DNA of 64,000 nt from Euphorbia lathyris (lineage: Eukaryota; Streptophyta; Magnoliopsida; Malpighiales; Euphorbiaceae), in the NCBI RefSeq assembly GCF_963576675.1, contig NC_088910.1, positions 100,902,807 to 100,966,806 on the forward strand. The letters are read 5' to 3'. Numbering within the stretch: position 1 is the stretch's first letter; each line of letters begins with the position of its first letter. Of this stretch, positions 10,480 through 22,134 are shown in pieces. The translations under genes were made by a program, and so were the position numbers. A model generated the notes under the pieces. That model made no database searches. It saw nothing but the letters and a program-made list of their open reading frames with translations, and was not told the origin of the DNA.

Positions 10480-11386
10480 CTAACTATAAGAGCATGCTAA
10501 TCAGTTCATACCTATTGAAGTCAAAACATAAAATCTAAAGTATTGAAAAAACAAATGAAAAGCATTTATATAGGCAACCATACACCTAACACGCAACAAA
10601 AAACATAACTCATGTTGCAACATTTATATTTTAGATATAGTCAAAGAACATCTAAAGTATAAGAGCATACATATAACTTCACAACTCCTTACTACATGCT
10701 TCTTACAAATACTCAATGAACATCTAAAGTTTAAGAACATGGCCAATCAGTTCATACATATTCAAGTCAAAACATAACATCAACCAAGGAACATGAAGCA
10801 ACTTCACAACCCCTTACTACATGCTTCATACACATACTCAATGAACATCTAAAGTATAAGAGCATGCCAATCAGTACATACATATTCAAGTCAAAACAGA
10901 ACATCAACCAATAACTTAATGGTAGAAATGATACCTTATAAACAAACAAGATCTCTAACAGTTAATTAATTCTTATGTATGTCTTGATATAGCAGTACAA
11001 TAGAAGAACAATAAAAGTAAGTTATTAAACAATATCGCTAACAATTGCTTATATAGGCAACCACACGTATCAAAAAATATATCTCATACTGCAACATTTA
11101 TATTTTAGATGAACATCAACCAAGGCACATGAAGCAACTTCACAACCCTTTACTACATGCTTCATACACATACGCAATGAATAGAGCATGCATATAACTT
11201 CACAACCCTTTACTACATGCTTCATACTCATACACATAGTCAATGAACATCTAAAGTATAAGAGCATGCCTATAACTCCACAACCCCTTACTACATGATT
11301 CATAAACATAGTCAATGAACATCTAAAGTATAAAGCATGGCCAATGAGTTCATACATATTCACCATAAAATAAAACATTGATAAGT
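10480..11386. repeat. Degenerate tandem repeat, unit about 100-170 bp
   Basis: Units contain, in order, AACTTCACAACCCCTTACT, ACATGCTTCATACACATA, CAATGAACATCTAAAGTATA and AGAGCATGCCAATCAGT. At least six irregular copies lie between 10480 and 11370, some missing internal blocks. Minus-strand open frames here merely translate the repeat and show the same peptide again and again, so no gene is called. Confidence 0.8.
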
Positions 11387-11387
11387 C

Positions 11388-12345
11388 CAAAATTTACTTA
11401 TATTTGCATGCATTTTTATATTCGTACTTATGCATTTTAGTTTATTTTTATGAGTGTTTTGCAAAGATTTCACTTGTTTGTTTATGTTTTGATCAATGAT
11501 GAATTAATTGTGGAAATGTGCTTACATTTGAAAAATCTTGGGTTAAAACTAGACATGTTCATGGGTTGGACCGGACCGGGCCTAATCGGGTTTATCATGT
11601 AATTACTTTGTCCAAGCCAAGTCCAACCCACACTATATTTATATCGGGCTCGGGCCGGGCTGGACTTGACTATGAAAAGTATTTCCCAAGCCCGATCCAA
11701 CCCGCCCATCTAATATATTAATATTAAAAAAAATTATTAATTTTTTTCCTTCATCAATCTTTTCCATTCTTCTGCCTAGTATTATATTTCTTCAATTACC
11801 GTTTGAACTTTTTTTTTTATAAAATCCATCTAACTTTTGAAATTCTGATTATACCTTAAAAAAACTGATTATACTAATTAATTAATTAGATATATTATTA
11901 TTATTAATTTATTCTCTATTTATTATTTTAAATTTTCTATTTTTTTATCTATTTTAATCTATGACTCCAATATACATATAATTAATAAAATAATCGGGCT
12001 CACTTGGGATTTTGAGACAAATCCCAAACCCACCCCATTTTATGTGCGGGCTTAATCGAGCTTGAGCCGGGCCAGACCAAACATTAAATATGAATGTCCA
12101 AGCCCAACCCATGAAGGTCGGACCTGGACGGGCCAACGGGTTCATGAACAGGTCTAGTTAAAACAAGCACAAATAGCCAAGAACATCACAAGCCAAAGAG
12201 ACAAATTCAAGGAAACACCTCTGTCACGACCACAACACCATATTCGCAGTCGCGACACAGGCGGATTCACGCTCTCAAAAGATGCCTCCTCTGTCACGAT
12301 CGCGACTAACCCTTCATGAACGTGACAAGCTCGAATTTAGCAATT
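11388..12345 (+). mobile_element. Truncated LTR (Ty3/gypsy-like), interrupted by a hAT element
   Basis: TGATAAGTCCAAAATTTACT at 11388 resembles the 5' start of plant gypsy-type LTRs. The sequence continues after the hAT insertion (11550-12156) into a segment with a repeated GC-rich word around GTCGCGAC (12225-12310). It then stops abruptly in AT-rich DNA. The right end is missing, so the class is inferred from resemblance to other LTRs in this window. Confidence 0.5.
11550..12156. mobile_element. Non-autonomous hAT-like element with 8-bp target duplication
   Basis: GTTAAAAC at 11542-11549 is repeated at 12157-12164, the 8-bp duplication of hAT elements. The ends are inverted (TAGACATGTTCATGGGTTGG and its imperfect complement ending TCATGAACAGGTCTA). 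GC-rich CGGGCC/GGCCCG blocks lie just inside both ends, with AT-rich DNA in the middle. Noncoding, 607 bp. Confidence 0.88.
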
Positions 12346-13430
12346 TATAATTTATTTATTGATTAATTTAAAACATGTCTACATTCGACATTTTAAATAT
12401 TAATAGCAATAATTTTATATAATTTTACCAAATACTAATAACTAAACAGCTAATAACAACAACAAACAGTTTACTGCCACAACTATTAGCTAACAGCTGA
12501 ACTAAACAGAACCTTACACTATAGTTTAAACTTACAGTAATGTGATTTAAATTACTTGTTTCTCTAATTTTACATAAAATTAAATCTCTTCTCCTTTCAA
12601 AATTTCATTTATTAAAAAAGTTAAATATTTTTCATTGAAAGTCATAAATTCGACAATCTGAAAAAGAAATTCCCAATAATTAGGTGGAGTTGAATACTAT
12701 AAAGAGAAAAAGCAGTTTAATTACAATTTGACTTGGTATGTATATATATCTTTAGAGGGAAAAATTCGATTTCTTTTTTCCGCACAAAAATGAACAATAG
12801 CAACTCTCTACCTAAAATATAACAATTTTTGTCTAACTTTCAAATTTCAAACCCTAAAAATCCTCAATAAATATGCAACTATTCCAATTTTTAATTAAAT
12901 TATATATATCGTCCATTGCTTGCACGTAATAAAACGAAACTACATTGAAAATATAAATTATTTCTAAGATTTACCATTAGTAGTTTTGTTGTTATTAAAT
13001 ATAATAAAACATTATTATTACTGACTGCTCTTTCACTTGTTGATATGTCGCATTTTATGGTATAAATGGGTTCGACACTATTTGGCTATTTAAACATTGC
13101 TGAGGCAGACTGCGTAATTTAATTGTCTACTATTTTTCTACAATTGAAATTGTTAATTCAAATATCAATTTATTTTCCTTTACTTAGGAAAAAGCATATA
13201 TGGTTAGATTGAAATCTCAGCTGATAAAATATCAATTTCATTTGCATCATTTAATTTCAATTATTAACTATTAACTTATCTTTTAAGATTTTGAAACGAA
13301 TTCGAATGACGAAGCTAGAATGGCTCCAGAAGCTAATGGAAACTCCCCAAAAGCTTCAAATCCACACAAGCCCATTATGTTCTCATTTTACATTGAAAAA
13401 ACCACACATGTATTTTGGAATAAGGGTAAT
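12346..13430. other. AT-rich intergenic DNA
   Basis: Nothing recognisable apart from AT-rich low complexity. A short ACAGCTAATAACAACAACAAACAG segment occurs near 12450, reminiscent of MITE arms elsewhere in the window but with no partner found. Confidence 0.5.
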
Positions 13431-13448
13431 CACAAGGTTGTTTTTTTT

Positions 13449-14371
13449 CTTTTTTTTTTTTTTTTTTAATAAATGATGAGGACATCCGGTCCCTAAAGGT
13501 TGAATCGGAGTTGAAGGATGGGACCCGTAGAAAGCTAACCGAGAGGGAGGAAGAAAAGGGCGAAGAACAGAGCACGCGGGGCGTGTCCATTGGGACGCGA
13601 GGCGTGAAGGACTCGAAGTCGGGGGAACAACCCAAGAGGTCATACACGCGGGGCGTGTATGGCGAGGCGCAGGGCGTGGAACCAGCCTCCGATGAGAGTT
13701 CAGATCAGGAGGTCAAGTACGCGGGGCGTATGTCTCAAGACGCGGGGCGTATGCCTCAAGACGCGGGGCGTAAGAGTGCCCAACAGGAACCACCAAGTCC
13801 AGGGACACATCCACGCGGGGCGTGAGGGAGGCCACGCGGGCGTACCTGGGTTGGGGGAATACTTCCTCCCCAAGTTCTTATTGTTAAGGACAATATCTGC
13901 CACCTCTTTATTACTGTTTTGCCACTCTACTATTTACCTCTTTGCCATTGAACTTATTTACCCTAATATCTATCTTTATGCTTTTCCTAACTTACCCCTA
14001 GGGCTCCTTAGTTGTTGGTAACCCTAGGGGTGGCCTTTTAGTCCTTATCTTTTATTTGGAAGGAGTATATATTCTCCATCTTTTGTAATGTTGAACAACT
14101 TTTGATGAATATTATATTTTGAAGCCTCCATTGGAGCAAGGATTCATTCCTTTTGGGTTTATTCAACCTTCAAGTTAAGCTTGAGAAGTTTGTAATCTTT
14201 GTTGGTTTACGATTAAAACCTCCAGTCGATTTTAATCTACATCAATAAATTTACGTATAATGCGCTTACATTAAAGAAGAAAGAAAAATCCCTACCAGAC
14301 TCGGATGTGATTCGAACTCATGACCTCCTTAGTCATAGATAAGCTCTCAACCACTATGTTAAGAGCTTCAC
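13449..14371 (-). mobile_element. tRNA-derived SINE, split by a solo LTR
   Basis: Flanked by CACAAGGTTGTTTTTTTT at 13431-13448 and 14372-14389, an 18-bp target duplication. On the minus strand the body (about 14371-14250) has an A-box-like TAGTGGTTGAGAGC (14354-14341) and a B-box-like GAGTTCGAATCAC. The poly(A) tail appears as the T run ending at 13467. Removing the LTR at 13474-14244 rejoins body and tail. It shares its body with the SINE at 49290-49406. Confidence 0.75.
13474..14244 (+). mobile_element. Solo LTR with 5-bp target duplication and repeated GC-rich word
   Basis: It begins TGATGAGG and ends CTACATCA, giving TG..CA ends with a TGATG/CATCA inverted repeat. It is flanked by ATAAA at 13469-13473 and 14245-14249. 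The first 400 bp holds about nine copies of a word close to ACGCGGGGCGTG (13573-13845) in otherwise AT-rich DNA. TATATATT near 14067 could be its promoter. The direction is assumed from this order. No internal retroviral-like region is present, so it is a solo LTR of 771 bp. Confidence 0.85.
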
Positions 14372-14379
14372 CACAAGGT

Positions 14380-14790
14380 TGTTTTTTTTTCCATTTATTT
14401 ATTGAAAAAAGTACGAGGATATCGGGCATATTAATTTACCAACTTATAAAAATTATCATTTTTCGTTTTTTGTGTTTTTACCATTTTTTGTGGTTATACA
14501 GTTTTTCACATTTTTACTGTTTTTTTTACTGTTTTTCGTGTTTTTTTACAGTCTTCCACATTTTTTTTTCATTTTCGTGTTTTTATCGTTTTTGTATTTT
14601 TATCGTTTTCACATATTTTTGTGTATTTACCGTTTTTCATATTTTTGTGTATTTTTACCCTTTTCACGTTTTTCGTTTTCCCATTTTCCGCCTTTTTACC
14701 GTTTGCATTTCTATTTTTTACTATTTTCTGTATTTTTTGTTCTATTTTACTATTTTTTACGTTTGAATCGCGTTTTTTCCATTTTCATAT
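14380..14790. repeat. T-rich low-complexity tract with TTTTTACC/TTTTTCGTG words
   Basis: Degenerate repeats of TTTTTCGTGTTTTTACC-like words for about 400 bp. The open frames here are low-complexity Phe-rich artefacts. The same kind of tract flanks the second palindromic element (22138-22270 and 23265-23390), so it is probably part of that element family. Confidence 0.65.
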
Positions 14791-14811
14791 ATATATATAT
14801 ATATATATATG

Positions 14812-16425
14812 GGTGAGATCCAGTGTGGCAAGGGGTTAGGGTGTGACAATTAGCTTATTGTGTGACATAACAAAACTACGTAGTTTTGATTATAATTGAA
14901 AAGGGCAAGGTGACAAATTTGTAAATAAAAGGAAAGAGATGATAGAGAAAATTGTTTTATTTCTTTTCTTTAAAATACATTTTTCCGACATTTCTAACCT
15001 CGTTTTTCGAAAATTTTTATACTATTAGACTCGTCTAAATTAGACGGCCATTTTAAGATCCCTAAAACTCAAGTAAAAAAAATTCCGGTGAACGGAATTC
15101 GGGTGGACGTTTTTTGGCGAAAAAAAAGTGCCCAGAAAATTCTCAAAAAATTAGACGAAGCGAGATTTCTTACGGTTTAGTCCCAATAAAACTTGTTCCT
15201 TAATTTTATCCATTTTACATGCTTCAAAAATTTATTGGGTCAAAACCGTAAGGAATCTCGTTTTGAGCCAAAAATTAAAGTTTCTTAAAATGATGTTTTA
15301 CATGTTTTGAATTTTTTTGATAATTATCTGGACACGTTTTTTGTCCTACTTACATTGTTCCGACAGTGTACGAAATTGTTCCAAATCAGTGTAACATTTA
15401 TACCAACATAATACTTATATTGTTCCAACAGAATAAATCAGCATACCAATTTTTTCAACAAAATAGTTCTATTATTTCAGCATAATACTTATATTGTTCC
15501 AATATAATAAATCAGTTTACCAATTGTTCGAAATCAATTTTATTATCTATGTCTTAAATTCCATTTTTGTTTATTAGTATTTAATATAGTATCTTCAAAT
15601 TTATATTAGTTATATTATTTAGAAAATAATTCTAATTTTTATATTCTTCCAATATAATAATTATATTGTTCCAACAGAATAGTTATATTGTTCCAACAGA
15701 ATTGTTATATTGTTTCAACAAAATATTGCAACACATAGTGCTGAAAGGTAAGACCAAAAAGTACCCAGAAAATTATAAAAAAATTCTAAAATATGTTAAA
15801 CATCATTTTAAGAAACTTTAATTGTTGGCTCAAAATGAGATTTCTTACGGTTTTGACCCAATAAATTGTTGAAGCATGTAAAATGGATAAAATTCAGAAA
15901 ATTATTTTATTGGGACTAAACCGTAAAAAATCATACTTTGACACAAGAATTAAAGTTTCTCAAAATAATGTTTTACATTTTCTGGAAGTTTTTGAGAATT
16001 TTATGGGTACTTTCCGTTTTCTCGCCGGAAAACGCCCACCTAATCGTCGGATTCCGTTGATTTGGGACTAAACCGTAAGGAATCTCACTTTGAGTCAAGA
16101 ATTAAAGTTTCTCAAAATGAATTTTTACATTTTGAGGAATTTTTTGAAAATTTTCTGGGCATTTTTTTTCACAGAAAAACAAATCGCCGAATTCTATTCA
16201 CCGAATTTTTTTTACCTGAGCTTCTGAGATCTTAAAATGACCGTCTAATTAAGACGAGTCCAACGGTATAAAAGTTTTTGAAAAAAGATGTTGGAAAAGT
16301 CGGGAAAATGCATTTTAAAGAAAAGAAATAAAACAATTATCTCTTTTTTTTTATTTACAAATTTGACATATTCTTATGGTTAATTACAAAATTGGTCATT
16401 GTCACACATAATCTTATATATATAT
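14812..16425. mobile_element. Large palindromic element, copy 1 (1.6 kb)
   Basis: The left arm starts GGGTGAGATCCAGTGTGGC. The right arm ends with the complement of the inner left arm (TTACAAATTTGACATATTC to CATTGTCACACATAATC). Arms remain complementary over several hundred bases, for example 14985-15115 against 16170-16330. The middle carries several copies of a roughly 100-bp module containing ACTAAACCGTAAGGAATCTC and AAGAATTAAAGTTTCTCAAA in both orientations. TA runs sit at both ends, so a TA target is possible. Noncoding. Confidence 0.8.
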
Positions 16426-16799
16426 ATATGCGTGCGTGCACATGGAAGAGTTCTCAATGGTGAGTCTCCATTTATGGAGATTTATATATTCTGATTAAAT
16501 GACCTGCTATAGCAGGTTACCTAAAGATATATTTTACTCTCTATAATAAATGATTGTCCAATTTTTAAAAAATACGCTCTCTATAATAACTCTATAAAAA
16601 AAACTAAAATCATTTATTGAAAGCAAATATTAATTATCTCGTTTAAGGCTTTACAATTTTTTCCAAAGAATTGACAATTTGATAACTCTTGTGACATTTA
16701 TTAATTTCTTCAATTTTTAACAAATTCTATCATTGAAAAATTAATTAATATACTATTCACTAATTAATGTTAATTAATTAAATTGGATACATTTTTACC
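16426..16799. other. AT-rich spacer
   Basis: Contains GGTGAGTCTCCATTTATGGAGA near 16459, an imperfect small palindrome similar to CTCTCCATAAATGGAGA at 22089 beside the second palindromic element. Otherwise nothing is visible. Confidence 0.45.
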
Positions 16800-17204
16800 A
16801 CGGCTTAATATACCATTTACTCCCCCTAAAATTATTCAAAAAGCTTAATTGATCCTTTAAATCTTCAAAGTATTCTAATAGCCTCCTAAACTTGCATATA
16901 ATGTCTCGTTAACCCTCTGAACTTACGTAAAATATAATCAATTAATCATTCAGTTGTAAAAAAGTAAGTTAAACACGGAATATGTATTGTCTACGTCTTA
17001 GAATGTTATTACATAATTCATATAATATATTAAAAATGAAGTTCTTACTTGCTCAATTCTAAAACTTGTACGACCTTGGTTGTTTTACTTTTTTCTAAGA
17101 CATGTGCAATATATCTTCCGTATTTAACTTATTTTTTACAACTGAGTGATTAATTGATTACATTTTAGACAAGTTAAGGGGACTAAATGGATATTTTATG
17201 CATT
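16800..17204. mobile_element. Palindromic MITE (TTAATACAT family), right end lost
   Basis: Left and right halves mirror each other: AATCAATTAATCATTCAGTTG and AAGTAAGTTAAACACGGAAT on the left correspond to CAACTGAGTGATTAATTGATT and the complement of AGTTAAATACGG on the right. It is the same family as 37928-42195 and 42515-43030. Its right terminus runs straight into the pentamer satellite at about 17205. Confidence 0.75.
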
Positions 17205-17365
17205 AAGTTATATTACGTTACGGTATATTACGTTACTTTACGTAACTTAACTTACTGCAATGTAACTTAGCATAAAATAACGTAAGTTAATATAACATAA
17301 CTTCACATAGCGTAACATAACGTAATGTAACATAACAAAACGTTACGTTACGTTACGTAGTGGAG
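17205..17365. repeat. Pentamer satellite, GTAAC orientation (short block)
   Basis: About 160 bp of degenerate ACGTAAC/ACATAAC units. They are in the opposite orientation to the larger block at 17896-18886, so the two form an inverted pair around 17366-17895. Confidence 0.7.
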
Positions 17366-17895
17366 ACAATGAGGTGCCCGATGGGGCTCGGGCCCCTCCG
17401 GTCACCGGAACCACCATGTCCACGAGTAGTTTCGGCCCCCTCTCTCGACAAAATTTGAGGCTGTGGTGGTTCTGGCATCTCTATTTCCAAAAAAATTTGA
17501 TCGGGTGTTGAATATTAGCACCCGAAAATTGGCTCAGGCCTTGTTAGGCTCTTTAAATCCAAAATTTTAATTTTTTTTGTCTGGTAGGCCCTCTAAATCC
17601 AAAATTCTAATTTTTTTGACCTATTAGGCCCTCATTAAATCCAAATTTCTTTTTTTTTTGCCTATTAGGCCCTCCCTAAGTATGATTTTTCCATTAGATA
17701 CAATGTTTTTACATGTTAAGAGCTTTAACACAATATAGCTTAATTTTAAGAAGTTTTACATTGGTTCTTGACCATTCAGATTATAAAACGTTTATATACG
17801 TAAAAAGAAAGTGAACAAGTTTGATTTAGCAAAAAAATTTTTTTTACACACCAAATGTAAAATTGACCCCCTCAACCAAACAATCTTGTATTTGC
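17366..17895 (+). repeat. Dispersed repeat R with tandem ~55-bp subrepeats, copy 1
   Basis: A GC-rich head (CTCGGGCCCCTCCGGTCACC, GGAACCACC) precedes three to four subrepeats of the form TTAGGCCCTCxxTAAATCCAAA followed by a T-rich run (17520-17690). The same head and subrepeats occur in reverse orientation at 34440-34900. No coding region. Subterminal tandem repeats are common in CACTA and hAT transposons, but no terminal inverted repeat was identified. Confidence 0.65.
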
Positions 17896-18886
17896 CACTG
17901 GTTACGTTTTGTCATTTTATGTTATGTTACGTTACATCATGTTATGTAACATTACGTTGTGTCAAGTTATGTTATGTTACATCACGTTACGTTACATCAC
18001 GTTACGTTACATCACGTCATCACGTCACGTTACATTATGTTACGTCACGTTACGTTACGTTTTATTATGTCACGTTACGTTACCTTACGCCACGTTACGT
18101 TACATTACGTTACCTTACATCACGTTACGTTACATAACGTAACGTAATGTAACGTTATGTTAGGTTACGCTATGTTACATGGCCTTACATTAGGCTATGT
18201 TACGATACGTTACAATAAGTTATGTTATGTTACGTTATATTACGTTATGTTATGTTAGGTTATGCTATATTACATTACATTACGTTAGCTTACGATACAT
18301 TAAGTTATGTTAAGTTACACTACATTATGTTATATTACATTATAGTTATGCTACGTTATGTTACCATATGTTATGTTACGCTATAGTAAGTTACGTTACG
18401 TTATGTTGCATTCCGTTACGTTAAGGATAGTTCCATTATGTTACGTTCTGTTACATTACATTATGTTCCGTTACATTACGTTACGTTACGTTAAGGATAG
18501 TTCCGTTACATTACGTTATGTTACATTACGTTACGTGACGTTACGTTATTTTACATCATATTACGTTACGTTACGTTATTCTATGTTGTGTTGCGTTACA
18601 CTAAGTTATCTTTCATTAAGTTTCACTAAGTTACATTATGTTATTTTACATTATGTTAAGTTATGTTACAATAAGTTTCATTAAGTTACGGTAAGTTACG
18701 TTATGTTGCATGACATTATGTTATGATACGTTACACTACATTACATTATGTTACGTTACTTTATGCTACAATTCGTTATGTTACGTTACATTATTTTACA
18801 TTATGTTAAGTTATGTTTTATTATGTTATGTTATTTTACATTATGTTACGTTATGTTACAATAAGTTACATTATATTATGATAAGT
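17896..18886. repeat. Degenerate pentamer satellite (GTTAC/GTTAT)n
   Basis: Nearly 1 kb made of GTTAC, GTTAT, GTCAC and GTTAG pentamers, highly degenerate but in constant register for long stretches (for example 17985-18060). The open frames here translate to [14 protein letters not shown] peptide repeats and are artefacts of the period. The array ends where the 16-bp array begins. Confidence 0.9.
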
Positions 18887-21397
18887 GACATTTCAGTTGA
18901 GTGATGTTTCAATTCAATGATGTTTCACTTCAATGATGTTTCGGTTAAGTAATGTTTCAGTTAAGTAATGTTTCAGTTAAGTAAGGTTTCAGTTTAGTAA
19001 TGTTTCAGTTCAGTAATGTTTCACTTCAGTAATGTTTCAGTTGAGTGTTTCAGTTTAGTAATATTTCAGTTCAGTAATGTTTTAGCTGAGTGATGTTTCA
19101 GCTCACTGATGTTTCAGTTCAGTGATGTTTCCGTTCAGTAATATTTCAGTTTAGTAATATTTCAGTTCAGTAATCTTTGAGTTCAGTGATATTTCAGTTT
19201 AGTGATGTTTCAGTTCATTGATATTTCAGTTCAGTGATGTTTCTGTTGAGTGATGTTTCAGCTCAGTAAGATTTCAGTTCAGTGATGTTTTAGTTCAGTA
19301 ATATTTCAGTTCAGTAATGTTTCAATTTAGTAATGTTTCATTTCAGTAATGTTTCATTTAAGTAACGTTTCAGTTAAGTAATGTTTCAGTTTAGTAATAT
19401 TTCAGTTCAGTGATGTTTCAGTTTAGTGATGTTTTAGTTCAGTAATATTTCAGTTCGGTGATGTTTTAGTTTAGTAATATTTTACTTCAGTAATGTTTCA
19501 ATTCAGTAATATTTCAGTTTAGTAATGTTTTAATTTAGTAATGTTTCAGTTCAGTGATATTTCAATTCAATAATGTTTCAGTTGAGTAAGGTTCCAGTTT
19601 AGTAATATTTCAGTTCAGTGATGTTTCGGTTCAGTGATGTTTTGGTTTGGTGATATTCAGTTTAGTAATATTTCAATTCAATGATCTTTCAGTTCAATAA
19701 TGTTTCAGTTTAGTAATATTTCAGTTCAGTAATGTTTCAGTTCAGTAATGTTTCAGTTTAGTAATATTTCACTTTAGTAATGTTTTAGTTTAGTAATGTT
19801 TCAGTTGAGTGATATTTCAGTTCAGTAATATTTGAGTTCAGTAATGTTTCATTTTTGTAATGTTTGAGTTCAGTAATCTTTCAGTTTAGTGATGTTTCAT
19901 TTCAATAATATTTTAGTTTAGTGATGTTTCGGTTTAATGATGTTTCAATTCAGTAATATTTTAGTTCAGTGATCTTTTAGTTCAATAATATTTCACTTCA
20001 GTAATATTGTAGTTCAGTGATTTTTTAGTTTAGTAATGTTTCAATTCGGTAATGTTTCAGTTTAGTGAGGTTTCAGTTTAGTAATGTTTCAGTTCAGTAA
20101 GGTTTTAGTTTAGTAATATTTTAGTTCAGTGATGTTTCAGTTAAGTGATGTTTCAGTTCAGTGATGTTTCAGTTCAGTGATGTATCAATCCAGTGATGTT
20201 TCAATTCAGTGATGTTTCACTCCAGTGATGTTTCGGTTCAGTGATATTCAATTTAGTAATATTTCATGTTTAGTATGTTTTAGTTGAGTAATGTTTCAGT
20301 TTAGTAATATTTCAGTTCAGTGATGTTTCAGTTCAGTAATGTTTGAGTTTAGTGATGTTTCAGTTTAGTAACATTTTAGTTTAGTAATGTTTTAGTTTAG
20401 TATTGTTTCAATTGAGTGATGTTTCAGTTCAGTAATGTTTCAGTTTAGTGATGTTTCAGTTCAGTAATCTTTGAGTTCAGTAATTTTTCAATTCAGTGAT
20501 GTTTCAGTTCAGTAATATTTCAGATCAATGATGTTTTAGTTCAGTAATTTTTAATTCAGTGATGTTTTTGTTCAGGCATATTTGAGTTCAGTAATGTTTT
20601 AGTTCAGTAATGTTTCAGTTTAGTAGTGTTTTAATTCGGTAATGTTTCAGTTCAGTGAGGTTTCAGTTAAGTGATGTTTCAGTTCTGTGATATTTCGGTT
20701 CAGTGGTGTTTCAGTTTAGTGATGTTTCAGTTCTATGATATTTCGGTTCAGTGATGTTTCAGTTTAGTGATGTTTCGGTTCAGTGATGTTTCGATTCGGT
20801 GATATTCAATTTAGTAATATTTTAGTTTAGTGATGTTTCAGTTTAGTAATATTTCAGTTCAGTAATATTTCAGTTGAGTGATGTTTCAGTTTAGTAATGT
20901 TTCAGTTTAGTGATGATTTATTTCAATAATGTTTCAGTTGAGTGATGTTTCAGTTCAATAATGTTTCAGTTGAGTGATGTTTCAGGTTAGTAACATTTTA
21001 GTTCAGTAATGTTTGAGTTCAGCAATGTTTCAGCTCAGTGATATTTCAGTTCAGTGATGCTTCAGTTTAGTAATGTTTCTATTTAGTGATGTTTCAGTTC
21101 AGTAATGTTTCATTTGAGTGATGCTTTGGTTCAGTAATGTCTCAGTTTAGTAATGTTCCAGTTCAGTAATGTTTGAGTTCAGTAATATTTCAGTTCAGTA
21201 ATGTTTCAGTTCAGTAATATTTCAGTTCAGTGAAGTTCTAGTTCAGTAATGTTTCAGTTCAGTGATGTTATAGTTCAGTGATGTTTCAATTCAGTAATAT
21301 TTCAGTTTAGTGATGTTTCAGTTCAGTAATATTCCAGTTCAGTAATGTTTCTATTCAGTGATGTTTGAGTTCAGTAATGTTTCTATTCAGTGATATT
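18887..21397. repeat. 16-bp minisatellite array, about 2.5 kb
   Basis: Repeats of a 16-bp unit TCAGTTCAGTAATGTT, with variants at a few positions (GTGATG for GTAATG, TTTAG for TTCAG, ATATTT for ATGTTT). Length divided by period gives roughly 155 copies. There are no unique spacers. A short TTACGTTACTTTACG block follows at 21398-21412, so the array is bordered by pentamer-type sequence on both sides. Confidence 0.93.
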
Positions 21398-21412
21398 TAC
21401 GTTACTTTACGT

Positions 21413-22130
21413 TTGTGTGAGGATATAAATCAATTGCATCGAGGGAGTAGTATTTAATACGACATCTAAATGACTGATATTACACATTTATGATTGTTAT
21501 TAATGTGGCATTATAATATATAAATTTTAGAGATTGTAAGCTTAATGATTGCTTATAAATAAATGAATGCTTAAAGAAATAAAAAAAAAACTTAAGGAAT
21601 TACAAATTGATCTTCGAATCCTAAGGATTTACAAATTGAGCTTACAATCCTAAAAATTTATAAATTCACCTTAGAATTCTAAAGTAATAAATAGGGGGAC
21701 ATCACCATTAATTAGAACATCATTAATGTTGTATTTGGTTGTCACAAATAATGTTGTATATCCTCAATGTCAAGCTTTTCGTGTTCCCAATGGATAATCA
21801 TTTATTGAGAGAAATAAATTTAATGCATATAACACTGATTAGACGAATACACAATTACTCAAAAGAAGACGTCTTCTTATGTAAAATACAAACATCTGGG
21901 AAAAAAAATCTTTCTTGAAAGTTTGTTATATCTTGAAAGTTGGAATAAATCTTGAGGAAAGAGAAAACGTTCTTCAAAGTACAATATTCCAAGTTACAAT
22001 TGACATGTCATCAGGTAAAACTCATTTTAATATTAAATCACAACTTAAATTATTGACCATTGGATTTTGATCCAATGGCTATTAAACACTCTCCATAAAT
22101 GGAGATAATTTAACACTCTCTATTAAGAAG
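21413..22130. other. AT-rich intergenic DNA
   Basis: Contains short repeats of AATTTATAAATTxACCTTAGAATCCTAA (21595-21690). No gene or clear transposon end. Confidence 0.5.
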
Positions 22131-22134
22131 GCCC

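Noticed and set aside
13375..14021. Frames of 60-120 residues on both strands
   Set aside because: They arise from the ACGCGGGGCGT words of the solo LTR.
14320..14839. Phe-rich frames up to 148 residues
   Set aside because: T-rich low-complexity DNA flanking the palindromic element; no domain or start context, although they look superficially like membrane proteins. The same applies to 22082-22344 and 23203-23397.
17811..18904. Overlapping plus-strand open frames with [13 protein letters not shown] repeats
   Set aside because: They only translate the GTTAC/GTTAT pentamer array; 5-bp periodicity keeps several frames open.
18887..21397. Regular short repeats resembling a CRISPR array
   Set aside because: No unique spacers; the 16-bp units are head-to-tail with point variation, in a plant genome.
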